Made by a program: the position numbers and the translations under genes. A stretch of 64,000 nt of DNA. Source: Eleusine coracana subsp. coracana (lineage: Eukaryota > Streptophyta > Magnoliopsida > Poales > Poaceae). Of the stretch, positions 33,023 through 44,007 are shown in pieces; the stretch's first letter is position 1, and each line of letters starts with the position of its first letter. Where the stretch lies: contig CM064426.1 of assembly GCA_032690845.1 (NCBI GenBank), forward strand, positions 61,728,631-61,792,630, written 5' to 3'. The notes below the pieces were generated by a model, which saw only the letters and a program-made list of their open reading frames with translations, did no database searches and was not told where the DNA came from.

Positions 33023-36000
33023 CCAACAACGACGTTGAAGGCGATCATGATGAAGCAACGGTGTATAAGGCTGATGGCACCGTCGATAGGTCAGCTACAA
33101 GGACCGCAAGGTTACGACGCCGTTTGCAATGTAACCCTCAAGGTATGGGTGGTTTCCACAACCACACCCGTCGCACACAAGGTAACTATGCTCCAGATGA
33201 TCCGTATGCTAAAATTAAGTTTTCAATTCCTTCGTTTTCGAGTCAATACGATGGTGATGCTTACCTTGATTGGGAAATGACGGTAGAACAAAAATTTAAT
33301 GCCCACCTTGTTCCTGAACAACATAGAGTTAGACAAGCCACTAGTGAGTTTAAGGACTTTGCTATTGTTTGGTGGAGTGGTCTAGCTGCTGAAACCGATT
33401 TGCCTACTACTTGGGAAGAACTTAAGGTAGAAATGCGTGATCGTTTTGTTCCTCCTTCTTTTTATAGAGAAATTCGTAATAAACTGCAGCGTTTAGATCA
33501 AGGAGATAAAACTGTTCAGGAGTATTTTAGTGAGCTTCAGAAGGGTTTGATTCGTTGTGTTGTGGTTGAAAAAGTAGAGGATCAGATTTGCCGCTTTTAT
33601 TCTGGTTTGAGAAAAGAAATTCAGGACATCCTTGATTATAAAGAATTTTATACCCTCAACCAGTGTTTCCAGTACGCTATGCTTGCAGAGAAAGAATCAC
33701 AGGGACTTTTCCAGGCTTTTGAGGAGTACAGCAAGTCCAGGAATTTCTACCCACCACGGCCGACGGGGACTTCGGGGCTGCCCAAGCCATCTTTCCGGCC
33801 GCCCCCACCAGCTAGTGTTGTTTCTGCAGCACCAAGATCAGCCCCTGCCCCTTCTACGCGCTCAGGTAAAAATTCTGTGCAGGTACCGACTAGTAGTGCC
33901 TCCTCTGTTGCTTCGACGGGACGCACTACAGGGATTCAGTGCCACCGCTGCCATGGTCTTGGCCATGTGCAGAAAGATTGCCCAAGTAGGCGGGCATATG
34001 TGGCGACAGATGATGGCGGTTACATGAGCGCCTCCGATGTGGAGGATGAGGAGGAGGATGTCGCTGCCACCAGCGGTGACCTCGTCCTTGGAGGCGGAGA
34101 TACCACGGGCTATATGAATATTATTGTGCAGCGTGTGCTTAGCACACAAGTCCAGCAACCCGAGATGATGCAGCGACATAACTTATTCCAGATTTTCTTC
34201 GTCATCAAGAACCGTCGGGCACGTGTCATCATTGATGGAGGAAGCTGCAACAATTTGGTGAGTTCTGATGTGGTTAAGAAGCTTGATTTGACCACACGCC
34301 CACATCCACATCCATACTACATTCAGTGGTTAAATGACTCTGGAAAAGCTAAGGTAACACAAACTTGCAGAGTTCCTTTTTCCATTGGTTCCTATGTGGA
34401 TTCTGTTGATTGTGATGTTGTACCCATGCAAGCTTGTTCACTTTTATTGGGTAGACCTTGGGAATTTGATAATGATGCTGTACACCATGGTAAAAGTAAT
34501 AAGTACACTTTTATGCATAAAGGAACTAAAATTACTTTGTTACCAATGACCCCTGCTGAAATTGTACAAGCTGATTTAGAACGAGCTGCTAGTTTGAAAA
34601 ATAAACGCCCTGAAATTCAGCAACCTGTTAATTCTGCTTCTACACCAAGTAATGTTAATGATTCTTCATGTTCTAAGGGTGCTGCAATTAAATTACAAGG
34701 TCGTTCATGTCTTGCCACAAAATCTGAGCTTGCTGAAATTTCTACTGATGATATTTGCTATGCTTTGATATGCAAACAAGCCTTGTTTTTGCTTGGTGAT
34801 ATTGCTTCTAGTGCTTTGCCTCCTGCTGTCACTAACCTTTTGCAGGAGTATGAGGATGTTTTCCCAGCTGAGATACCCCCGGGATTGCCACCTTTGAGAG
34901 GGATTGAGCATCAAATTGATTTGATTCCTGGTGCTACTTTACCAAACCGTGCTGCTTATAGGACCAACCCTGAGGAGACTAAGGAGATACAACGACAAGT
35001 CCAAGACCTTTTGGATCGTGGGTATGTTCGTCAATCACTTAGTCCTTGTGCTGTTCCTGTACTTTTGGTTCCTAAGAAAGATGGTTCTTGGCGTATGTGT
35101 GTAGATTGTAGAGCCATTAATAACATTACTATTAGGTATCGTCATCCTATTCCTAGGCTAGACGACATGCTTGATGAGTTATGTGGTGCTATAATTTTCA
35201 CTAAAATTGATTTGCGTAGTGGCTACCATCAAATTAGAATGAAACTTGGAGATGAATGGAAAACAGCTTTCAAAACCAAATTCGGGTTGTATGAGTGGTT
35301 AGTAATGCCTTTTGGGTTAACTAATGCACCCAGTACTTTCATGCGTTTGATGAATGAGGTTTTAAGACCTTTTATTGGCAAATTTGTGGTTGTTTACTTT
35401 GATGATATCTTGATTTATAGCAAATCCACGGATGATCATATGATTCATTTGCGTGCTGTTTTTGATGCTTTGCGAGTTGCACGTTTATTTGGTAACCTTG
35501 AGAAGTGCACCTTTTGCACGGATCGAGTCTCTTTTCTTGGCTATGTTGTGACTCCACAGGGAATTGAGGTGGATGAGGCGAAGATTGAAGCCATAAAGAG
35601 CTGGCCTGTACCAAAAACTATCACACAGGTGAGGAGTTTTCTTGGTCTTGCAGGTTTCTACCGCCGCTTTGTCAAAGATTTCAGCACCATTGCTGCACCA
35701 TTGCATGAGTTGACAAAGAAGGGCGTTGACTTCCATTTTGGTAAGGTACATCATGAGTCTTTTGATGCTTTGAAGGACAAACTTACACATGCACCATTGC
35801 TGCAATTACCCAATTTTGATAAGACTTTTGAGCTTGAATGTGATGCTAGTGGTATAGGCATTGGTGGTGTTCTGATGCAAGATGGTAAACCTGTTGCATA
35901 CTTTAGTGAGAAAATTACTGGGCCTGTTTTGAATTATTCCACGTATGATAAGGAACTATATGCACTTGTACGTTCTTTAGAAACGTGGCGTCATTATTTG

Positions 36001-37782
36001 TTGCCCAAAGAATTTGTTATTCATTCTGATCATGAATCACTTAAGTATATTCGTTCTCAAGGCAATTTGAACCGTAGACATGCTAAATGGGTTGAGTTTA
36101 TTGAGTCTTTTCCTTATATTATTAAACATAAGAAAGGGAAGGATAATGTGATTGCTGATGCTTTATCGAGGCGATATACTTTGTTGTCTCAACTTGATTG
36201 TAGAATTTTTGGACTTGAGGCAATTAAAGAACAATATGTTGTTGATGTCGATTTTAAAGATGTATTGCTGCACTGTAAAGAAGGTCGTGCTTGGCACAAA
36301 TTTGTGTTGAATGATGGATTCTTGTTTAGAGCTAACCGCCTATGCATTCCAGTTGGTTCCGTTCGTCTTTTGTTGTTGCAGGAGGCGCATGGAGGTGGAT
36401 TGATGGGTCATTTTGGTGCTAAGAAGACAGAGGATATTTTGGCCACACACTTCTTTTGGCCAAGGATGAGGAAAGATGTTGAGCGTTTTGTTGCTCGCTG
36501 CACTACATGTCAAAAAGCTAAGTCTCGATTGAATCCACATGGTTTATACATGCCACTTCCTGTTCCTTCTATTCCTTGGGCGGATATTTCTATGGACTTT
36601 ATTTTAGGACTGCCTAGGACTAAGAGGGGGAGCGATAGCATTTTTGTTGTCGTGGATCGTTTTTCCAAGATGGCACACTTTATATCATGTCATAAAACTG
36701 ATGATGCTAGTTATATTGCTGATCTTTTTTTCAAAGAAATTGTACGTTTGCATGGTATGCCTTCTACTATTGTTTCAGATCGTGATGCAAAATTCTTGAG
36801 TCATTTTTGGCGCACGCTTTGGAATAAGTTGGGTACAAAGTTGTTATTTTCTACAACTTGTCATCCACAAACTGATGGACAAACTGAGGTTGTGAACCGC
36901 ACTTTGGGTACTATGTTGCGAGCTGTTTTGAAGAAAAATTTGAAGCAATGGGAAGAATGCTTACCTCATGTTGAGTTTGCTTATAATCGGGCAACACATT
37001 CTACTACCAAGGTAAGTCCATTCAAGGTAGTGTATGGTTTTGATCCCCGTACTCCACTTGATATACTTCCTCTACCTATTAATGAGAGAGTTCATATTGA
37101 TGCTAAGGAGCGTGCTGAATTTATAGTGCAAATACATGAGACCACTAGACTTAGCATTGAAAAGATGAATGAAAAGTATAAAATTGCTGGTAGTAAGGGA
37201 AGAAAGGAAGTAAAGCTTGATGTAGGAGATTTAGTGTGGTTACACTTAAGGAAGGATAGATTTCCAGAATTGAGAAAGTCTAAACTAATGCCTAGAGCTG
37301 ATGGTCCATTCAAAATAATAGAGAAGATTAATGATAATGCATACAAACTTGAGTTGCCTCCCGAGTTCGGGGTTAGTCCTATTTTTAACATTTCAGATTT
37401 GAAACCATACTTGGGAGAAGAGGATGAGCTTGAGTCGAGGACGACTCCACTTCAAGAGGGGGAGGATGATGAGGACATCACTCCTATGGATACACACAAC
37501 ACTCCTCCAAATCTGGACTTGCAAGGTCCAATGACTAGAGCTCGTACACGACAACTAAATTTAGAGGTGAGCTCGTTCCTACGTTCTTCGCTATATGTTA
37601 CTTTTGAGAATGGTTTGCTACCTAATGATTATTTTATGATTAGAAACCATGGAGAGGACCAGGAGATGATGGGAGAAGGATTTGGAAACGTGGAGGGCCA
37701 GCAAGGGCTTGGAAGCCAAAGTGGAGGCCCAATCAAAACCGACTTCGAGTCTGTTTCGGGGCCCAGGACCAGTCTGTACTAA
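32746..37782 (+). CDS. Element E Gag-Pol polyprotein
   Basis: A single frame of about 1678 codons. I start it at the ATG at 32746 (M-S-G-S-D), eight codons inside the open frame, whose first eight residues are hydrophobic and atypical. Numbering from 32722: Asn run 87-100; gag domain about 160-290; zinc knuckle C-H-R-C-H-G-L-G-H-V-Q-K-D-C near 407-420; protease D-G-G-S at 505; RT with Y-F-D-D at 892-895; RNase H with its first Asp at 1041 and T/S-D-H later; integrase zinc part from His 1223; integrase core Asp 1292, Asp 1353, Glu 1389 (35 between the last two); GPY/F-like segment before 1560. All catalytic residues are present. The last 105 residues are encoded by the 3' LTR and hold a T-R-A-R-T-R-Q-L stretch, which may serve as the CRM-type targeting motif. 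Confidence 0.95.
32980..33021 (+). repeat. (AAC)14 microsatellite coding for 14 Asn
   Basis: Fourteen uninterrupted AAC codons in the N-terminal part of the element E gag, right after a helical charged segment. Length probably varies between copies. Confidence 0.95.
37454..37466 (+). promoter_or_regulatory. Element E polypurine tract
   Basis: AAGAGGGGGAGGA directly before the 3' LTR. It is also translated, lying inside the gag-pol frame. Confidence 0.9.
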
Positions 37783-38390
37783 AACGGTCGCCCAGGACGC
37801 ATACGGACTCGGATTTGGACGTTCTACATATGCACGGAAAGATAAGGAGAAGACCTTTCCAATGCCGCCGGCCTCATGTCAAAATTCATCCGGAGTCATC
37901 GGGAATTGTCAAAACAAGAGAGAGTCCAGAATCTGTGTCGGTGCTGCGTCGCTTATTTTTTGTCTTTGGGCCTTGTATCTAGTTGAGCCCAATTCGGGGC
38001 GCGTCCAGAGGGTCTTGCACGACCCTAGGGTCTTTATATACAGCCACCGCCGCACCATTAGGGTTCGGGTTTTGCTTAGATCAATTTTGTTCATAAACAG
38101 TTTCGCCGTTCATCGGTTTGTGAGACCCCAACTTCGAGAGTTTAATCATACATCTGCAATTGTGTTGCATTATTCGTTGTTCTTGCTTGTGTTCTTGATT
38201 CGCAGGCAGGGATTAGCCTTCTCGGCGAGGTCAATCGCCTTTTGGACGGTTGATAACCAGAGGAGACGTTGTGCTGCGATTGCGGGGTTTAGAACGTGCT
38301 GTTCTGAAGCCGGATCGATTTGTGTGTCGCCTCCGACCAAATCAACTTACCAAGAACCTTTCGGAAGATCGGGAACCCTTGTCCACATCA
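37467..38390 (+). repeat. Element E 3' LTR
   Basis: 924 bp, four visible differences from the 5' LTR (for example GACGCC against GACCCC in GAGAC[G/C]CCAAC). The first 316 bases carry the end of the gag-pol frame. Confidence 0.95.
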
Positions 38391-38395
38391 CAAGT

Positions 38396-39140
38396 GGCTC
38401 ATACATTTCCATCACACTAATGACTAACCTTTGCATTCTTGGAGATTTTGTTGTTGAGTCATGTGTGTAGGGGGAGTTGTGGTAAAACACCATCGTTACC
38501 AAGAAGGAGCACCAAGGAAGAGGGAGTTTTCCTAACTCTTGCCATTTATTATTTGCTCTTTTGTTCCCTTGTGTTTTGTCTTTGGTTTTTGGTGATAGGT
38601 GACAAAGGGGGAGAAGGAACATGAAGATCCAAAAGCCAAGTATACGTTGACAACACAAATGTGGAAAAGGACATGAGAAGAACATGAAGATCAATCACCA
38701 AGAAGGCGAGAAGGAATATGAAGATACAAGAAAGCTACAAGGTGACAAAGGGGAGAATGGGGCATGTTCACTTGGAGTACACATGAAGATCATGTCAAGT
38801 TGGACGTCCCCACCAAAATAAAGAAGAACAATGCCGATGCATGTCTACAACAACAACGTACATCTACACCGACATGAACATGTACATCTTTGGTACGTGT
38901 CTACTTCAATAAGAACATCAATCACGACACCAAGGCGGGTGCAAAATTCAACTCAAGACTGACATCAAGTGCGCTACATGATTGAGTAGTTCTCACTCAG
39001 TACCTAGCACATTTCAAGGGGGAGACTACTTCCAAGGTAAGAACCAAGGTAATCCTTTCTTTTCCTTTGGTTCCTTGTTGCTCGTTCATTTTGGATCATC
39101 ATAAGTAGTGATTGTCATCCATCACCAAAAAGGGGGAGAT
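38396..39140 (+). other. Element D 3' untranslated region with several polypurine tracts
   Basis: The D sequence resumes after E. Purine tracts resembling the PPT occur at 38469-38476, 38604-38617, 38747-38762 and 39016-39025, and the true PPT AAAAGGGGGAGAT lies at 39127-39140 against the LTR. Repeated PPT-like tracts after pol are typical of SIRE/Maximus elements. No env-like frame is present. Confidence 0.8.
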
Positions 39141-41085
39141 TGTAAGGATCATGACCATTGAGGTCACCCCATGGTATGTTGTTTTGGTGATGAATGACAA
39201 GCATGAAATGTGACTAATATCTACAAGAGTGTTGTCTATGTAGGAATCATCTCTTAACTCTATTGCAAATCATATGGATGATGGTGTCCTTGGCGATTGA
39301 TGACAATGACCGTGAGCATGGAGGCTTGTGAACTTGATGGAGTCCAAGGGATGACGGAGATGGATCAAAGTGGAGAACAAGCTATGGTGCAAGTGTTTGG
39401 TACACTTGAGTAGTTGTTAGGTCTTTGAGTCCATAGGAAAAACCGGACTATCAAGGGGGTCTAGGTCATTCTCTAGGTCATGTCTAGTCGGTGATGTGCA
39501 AGGTTGCTCGGTGAAATCATTGGCACTAGGTGATAGTGGAGAAGCCAAGGATCTGTTCGGAGAAGCCAGGAAACCAAGTCAAGCGAGGACGACGAGTTTC
39601 AGCTTCTGGACATAGAGATCGGACAGATGGGTCAGAGGAGACCGGACTGTACGGTCACTATGTGGAGATTGTCCGGGACTTAGCATGAAGAAGCAGGAGT
39701 CTGCCAATAGGTAAGTCTGTACAGACCGGACGGTCCAGTTAGTACAGGTGCAGGGACGGCAGAAGAGGTGCATTTTGCGGAGGCTTCTGGACTGGAGAGA
39801 GAAAGTGGACCGGAAGGTCTAGTCCAGTGACCGGACAGTCCGGTCACTACAAGAGGAAGCAGGGGACAGAGAGCAACGGCTCTGAAGGAGCCGTCCGGTG
39901 GAGACCGGACTATCCGGTCTGGACAGTGACCAGACTGTCTGGTCAGTACATCCAGAGTGGCTGTTTCGTGGAGCAACGACTAGTTTGAGGTTGGGAGCCT
40001 ATATAACTTCGTTGCTGGGGTCTTAGAGACCACTCTTGGCCAGTGGAATACCTGAGAGGATTTGGTAAGGTCCAAGAGGAAAAGAGGAGAGTACTAGGAG
40101 AGGATATTGGATATCTTGAGAGTGCTAGTGAGAGTAACAAGGAGCTACCTTGCACATCTAAGGCTAGGGTGTACTTGAGGGTGTGATTTAGGTTGTTACT
40201 CTTGGTCTATGGTGAGACCTAGACCGGTTAGGTGTCGGTGATAGAGCCTATCATGATTGGTGGTGAAGGCCGTCACAAGTTTGTACACGGTTTGAGCCCG
40301 CCGTTGGAAAGGGCATCAATAGTGAGCGCCCATGCCGGCTCGGGGAGTACGGCAAGTTCTCAGGGGAGGCGAGCTTGTGCTTTGTGCAGCGGTGACGCAC
40401 ACCGTGTCTTCACTCGAGGAGTGATTGCGGGCTCGTCGGTGAGAACTCCACTTGGTGGCGGGAGGGACCTGGACTCCGGTGGGAGTGGTCCAACGAGGGG
40501 AGTGGTCTAACGAGGAGTAGGGGAAGGTGCCATCCTTCTGAGACCTCAGGAAAAATCATGAGCCATCTCTTACTCTACTCCTTACTTTGATGCATTACCT
40601 TCCGCATTTACATATCGTGCTATTCATGCTTGTGCTTATCTTGCTCTAGTTGACTACCTTGTAGAATTGCATGAATAGGCTTCTTTACTTGCTAGTAGTG
40701 CTTAGCCTTCATACTTGATCACTAGCACGTGTAGGAGTTGCTTGGCTTGATAGATCACCATAGTATGTATTGTGCTACTCATGCATGTATGCTTTCTATA
40801 TGCTTGTTGATCTAGTAGCTTTGCTTGAGTAGAACTCCTTGCTAGCTAGTTGTTTGCTTCCGCGTATCTTTGGTAACTAGCTTGCTTAGGAGTTGTATTG
40901 ACTTGAGTGATCCCCTAGTATGCCTAGGTTGTTGTTCCTTTCATAGGGCTTTTATCTTGCTAGTGTGATCACCACTAGAATTGCTATAGGAGTTGATTGA
41001 GTGTTCGGTTTTAGTAATTGGCGAATTTGGTACATAGTGCGAGTTCCCGATTCACACCCCCCTTCTCGGTCACTCGGTCCTTTCA
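39141..41085 (+). repeat. Element D 3' LTR
   Basis: About 1945 bp, collinear with the 5' LTR but with many substitutions. TATA box TATATAA at 40000-40006. The GACCGGAC motif cluster (39633-39950) has fewer copies than in the 5' LTR. It has a duplicated GTGGTCCAACGAGG-type segment near 40486-40518. Confidence 0.95.
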
Positions 41086-41374
41086 CATTTCCTATTCGTT
41101 GGCATTGAGAACATGTTGCAACATACCTTTTTGCATCTTCATGCATAGTAGGCCAATAGAATCCACTCGCTCATACTTTTGCCTATGTTCTAAAGTAGCC
41201 ATAATATCCCTCATAATTCGAAGAATGACCCTTAGCTAAAATGCTCGCTCTTTCTCCTTTGGGTACACATCTCCATACTGCTCCATCCTTGCAATACCTA
41301 TACAAGTATGGGTTGGCCCATATAAATTTTAGCATTTCACTCTTAAATTCTTTCCTCGTGTTCTTGTTCATCAT
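41086..41374 (-). pseudogene. Element A1 integrase zinc-binding N-terminal part
   Basis: Upstream half of the A1 integrase, separated from the core by element D. The zinc-binding pattern is visible as H-S-S-N-Y then C-S-Q-C-Q-R, spanning 41230-41100. Stops interrupt the segment between the two His and the two Cys. It matches 52700-52990 of A2 closely. In the ancestral element it continued straight into 22436. Confidence 0.8.
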
Positions 41375-41403
41375 ATCTGTTTGTCCCTTGAAACCTTTGA
41401 TAA

Positions 41404-42825
41404 CCTTTCAAGTATCTCGTCAATGAACGGAAGAGGATAGTGATCTTTCTTCGTCACCTTGTTCAAACTTCTGTAATCTATGCACATTCTCCATCCAGTT
41501 ATAGTCCTTTGAGGGATCAACTCATTGTTCTTATTAGGCACTATTGTCAACCTTCCTTTCTTGGTCACACAATGTACTGGACTAACCCATTCACTATCTG
41601 CAATAGGGTAGATCATACCTGCATTAAGCAGCTTCAAAATCTCCTTTTTAACCACTGGCTTTATTGAATTCTTCAACCTTCGTATCCCTTCAATCACTGG
41701 TTTAGCATTCTCCTTCAAGTTAATCTTGTGGGTGCAAAATGCGGGGTTGATTCCCTTGATATCATCCAATGTGTAACCAGTGGCTTTCTTATACCTTTTG
41801 AGCACAACAAGCAGCTTCTTTGTTTCTTCTTTCGTTAGGGTGTTGTTCACAATAACTGGATATGTTCTATTCTTCCCTAGATATTCATAGCGTAGCTTCT
41901 TTGAAAGTTCCTTCTGTTCCACTTTTGGCGCTTCATCTGGATCCATCTCCCCGAGAGGTTCAAAATCAGGATTTCCCTGGTTGAGCCGATCGGCGCAAGC
42001 GTCACACCGATCGGCGGGGTTTTCCTGGTTGAGCCGATTAGCGCAAGCGTCGCGCCAATCAGCGCTGGCAGTATGCTTGTCAGTTACGCGCTGGATGTGG
42101 TCCAGTGGGTCTCCCATATCCATCCCTACCTTCTGGGCTTCCTCTAGGTAGAATTCCTGATGGTAGGAAGGGTCTTGATGAGATAGATCGTTAAATTGAA
42201 ATTGCACTTCTTCCTCTCCTAGGTGTAGCATAATTTGACCTTTCCCAACATACTGAATAGCTTGTACTAATCTTAAGAATGGCCTTCCCAGAATGATGTC
42301 TTCAACCCTAGTTTCTTTATTGTCTAGAACAAAGAAATCCACCGGTATTGTTTTCGAGCTGATCTCAATTTCAACATTCTTGATCACTCCTAATGGCTTG
42401 GTCTTCCCTCCATCCGCCATGATGAGCTCAAGTTCAGTCCCCATCACCCGTTGTTGAGTTCCATAAGGCATGCTCATGAATGCATCGTAAGTCATCAAGC
42501 TGACACATGAACCAAAGTCAGACAAGGCTTTCGGATATTTCTTCCCTGATATCTCACATGGTATGTACGGTTCTTCTTCTTCGTCTTCAGAGAGACCTAC
42601 AACATACACACCACATAATTCTTTGTGGGGAGATGGCTCAAAGCAACTGTCTAGCAATCTCTTTGCTTGTTTCACCTCCGTTCCATCCTTGTAAAGCTTC
42701 CCTAAAACTCTCCCAATAATCTCTTGATCAAAAATTTCTAACTTGAGGCAATTACTTGGGAAATTATACTCAATTTTGGCTTCCGAAGCATCTTGCAGAC
42801 TGAAGGATCTTCTCATATTGAGCAA
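41404..42825 (-). pseudogene. Element A1 protease and RT N-terminal part, ending at a deletion
   Basis: An open frame of about 470 codons before the junction. It holds the retropepsin-like protease (D-F-G-S-C-V-S-L-M at about residue 100), an acidic linker with A-D-R-R type repeats, and the RT fingers (W-V-S-P-V-H-C-V, W-R-M-C-I-D-Y-R-S-L-N-K). At 41401-41403 the sequence jumps to the region after RNase H; about 1.1 kb present in A2 (53020-54117) is gone, including the RT catalytic F-M-D-D and all of RNase H. A1 therefore cannot make RT. A 48-bp in-frame duplication lies at 41983-42078 in the linker. Upstream gag is in other frames. Confidence 0.85.
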
Positions 42826-42839
42826 CTCGCAAGAAAAAT

Positions 42840-43879
42840 CAATAGGAATCTAGTCCATTGGCTCAAATTCGTCAAGTGGTTTAGCATTCGCCAATGTTCT
42901 ATCCCCCTTTAGCAAAGTTGCTTTCAAATTCCTTCAGGTGGTTGTCTAGAATCACAACTCCTATCTTGGTATATTCCTTGCAACTCGACGGAGCGTCATG
43001 GCGATCGGTTCTCCTGTTGTCGCGACTATGCCGATCAGCTCAGAGACTGCGCCGATCGGTGCACATGTCAGATCCATAAAGGCGGGTCTAACGGGCTCTA
43101 TTTCTTCAAATTTATGCTCTAAAGTAATCATTGCTCTACTCTCGGACATCAAGAACTGTTCAACCGACGACTCTTCCTTCTACATAACTTATGGGTATCA
43201 CCGATTTGGTTCTAGATATTCTTCCCAATGCTTATGCAAAGTTTCATTCTCGACAATTTTACCTAACAATTCGATCCCTACCTTGGCTATCAATCTCAGA
43301 AAACGTCCTCCGGCCGATCCGTCCAAATGCATCCTCGATGCCTTGTTTATGGCCATGTGGAAGGTTTGAGCACACATATTCTCATCAGTGCCGAGGTCAG
43401 GTCCTTGTTTCAACAATGTTTGAAAACGCGTCCACGCTTCCACGAGAGATTCTTCATATTTTTGTAAGAAGTTCACAACCTATCTTCTCAACTTCTGCAC
43501 TTTGGGCAAAGGAAAAATAGTGGAGACAAAAATTTGCAACTAACTCACTCCACTTACCTTTTGCTTCTCGAGATGCTACCTTGTGCCACTCTTTGGCTTT
43601 TCCTCCCAAAGAGAATGGGAAAAGCAGCCACCTGTAAAGATCCTGAGGCACTCATTCATGATGGAATGTTTGGCAAAGTGCCTCCAAATCTTGTAAGTGA
43701 GTATACGGGTTCTCCTCTTTCGCTCCAAAGAACTTGTCTGCTTCAGCCATGCTAATGATAATGGGGTTCAACACATACGAGGAGGCCGTGGCCTTCTCAT
43801 CAGAGGATTGAGGCACCAGCACATCCAGAGATGGTAGGGAAAGCTCCCTGAGTGTCGGAGAAGGTCCTGTCGTACTCAT
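42840..43879 (-). pseudogene. Element A1 gag, decayed
   Basis: Starts at the Met at 43879, about 100 bases after the PBS. The Athila-type gag domain is recognisable: Y-T-H-L-Q-D-L near residue 60, F-P-F-S-L-G-G-K-A-K-E-W-H, then T-F-H-M-A-I-N-K. Gag would form the particle shell. It is broken by a TGA at 43652, a frameshift near 43490 and stops near 43198 and 42961. A twin-palindrome motif at 43000-43063 is read in a different phase from the copies in the protease-RT linker. The intact sister frame is at 55099-56544. Confidence 0.8.
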
Positions 43880-43977
43880 CCTAAAAATTCACACAAAACA
43901 TAAAAACAAAAACAAAAACAACTAGAAAAGAGAGGATTAGACGTTAGTAAAATATTAAAAGTAAGAGAACTGGCTTG

Positions 43978-43996
43978 TTCCCCGGCAACGGCGCCA
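43978..43996 (-). promoter_or_regulatory. Element A1 primer-binding site (tRNA-Asp type)
   Basis: Sense strand TGGCGCCGTTGCCGGGGAA, eleven bases inside the 5' LTR. This is the usual Athila-type PBS. Confidence 0.9.
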
Positions 43997-44007
43997 GAAA
44001 AAGGGCT

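Larger units (their letters stand above)
30590..38390 (+). mobile_element. Element E: intact Ty3 chromovirus-type retrotransposon, probably CRM lineage
   Basis: Two LTRs of 924 bp each (30590-31513, 37467-38390), PBS, one uninterrupted gag-pol frame and a PPT. Flanking 5-mers are CAAGA (30585-30589) and CAAGT (38391-38395). Only four LTR differences are visible, so at an assumed 1.3e-8 changes per site per year it is roughly 0.2 million years old. The frame runs about 105 codons into the 3' LTR and no standard chromodomain is seen, which fits the CRM (centromeric) group. That lineage call is an inference and needs an RT tree. Confidence 0.9.
22437..41085 (+). mobile_element. Element D: SIRE/Maximus-like Ty1/copia retrotransposon
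   Basis: LTRs 22437-24396 and 39141-41085 with termini TGTAAGGATC...CCTTTCA; an initiator-Met-type PBS; gag, protease, integrase, RT and RNase H in copia order; and a PPT before the right LTR. Flanking 5-mers are CATTC (22432-22436) and CATTT (41086-41090), and the A1 integrase resumes on the other side. E' and E are inserted in it. The long LTRs, several PPT-like tracts after pol and the AAGGGGGAGAT before the LTR suggest the SIRE/Maximus lineage. Its frame has several stops and shifts. Confidence 0.9.

Noticed and set aside
41983..42078. CRISPR-like repeat array
   Set aside because: Only two units, part of a coding linker, in a plant retrotransposon context; no spacers.
43978..43996. tRNA gene near the PBS sites
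   Set aside because: Only short complements of tRNA 3' ends are present; no cloverleaf sequence was found around any PBS.
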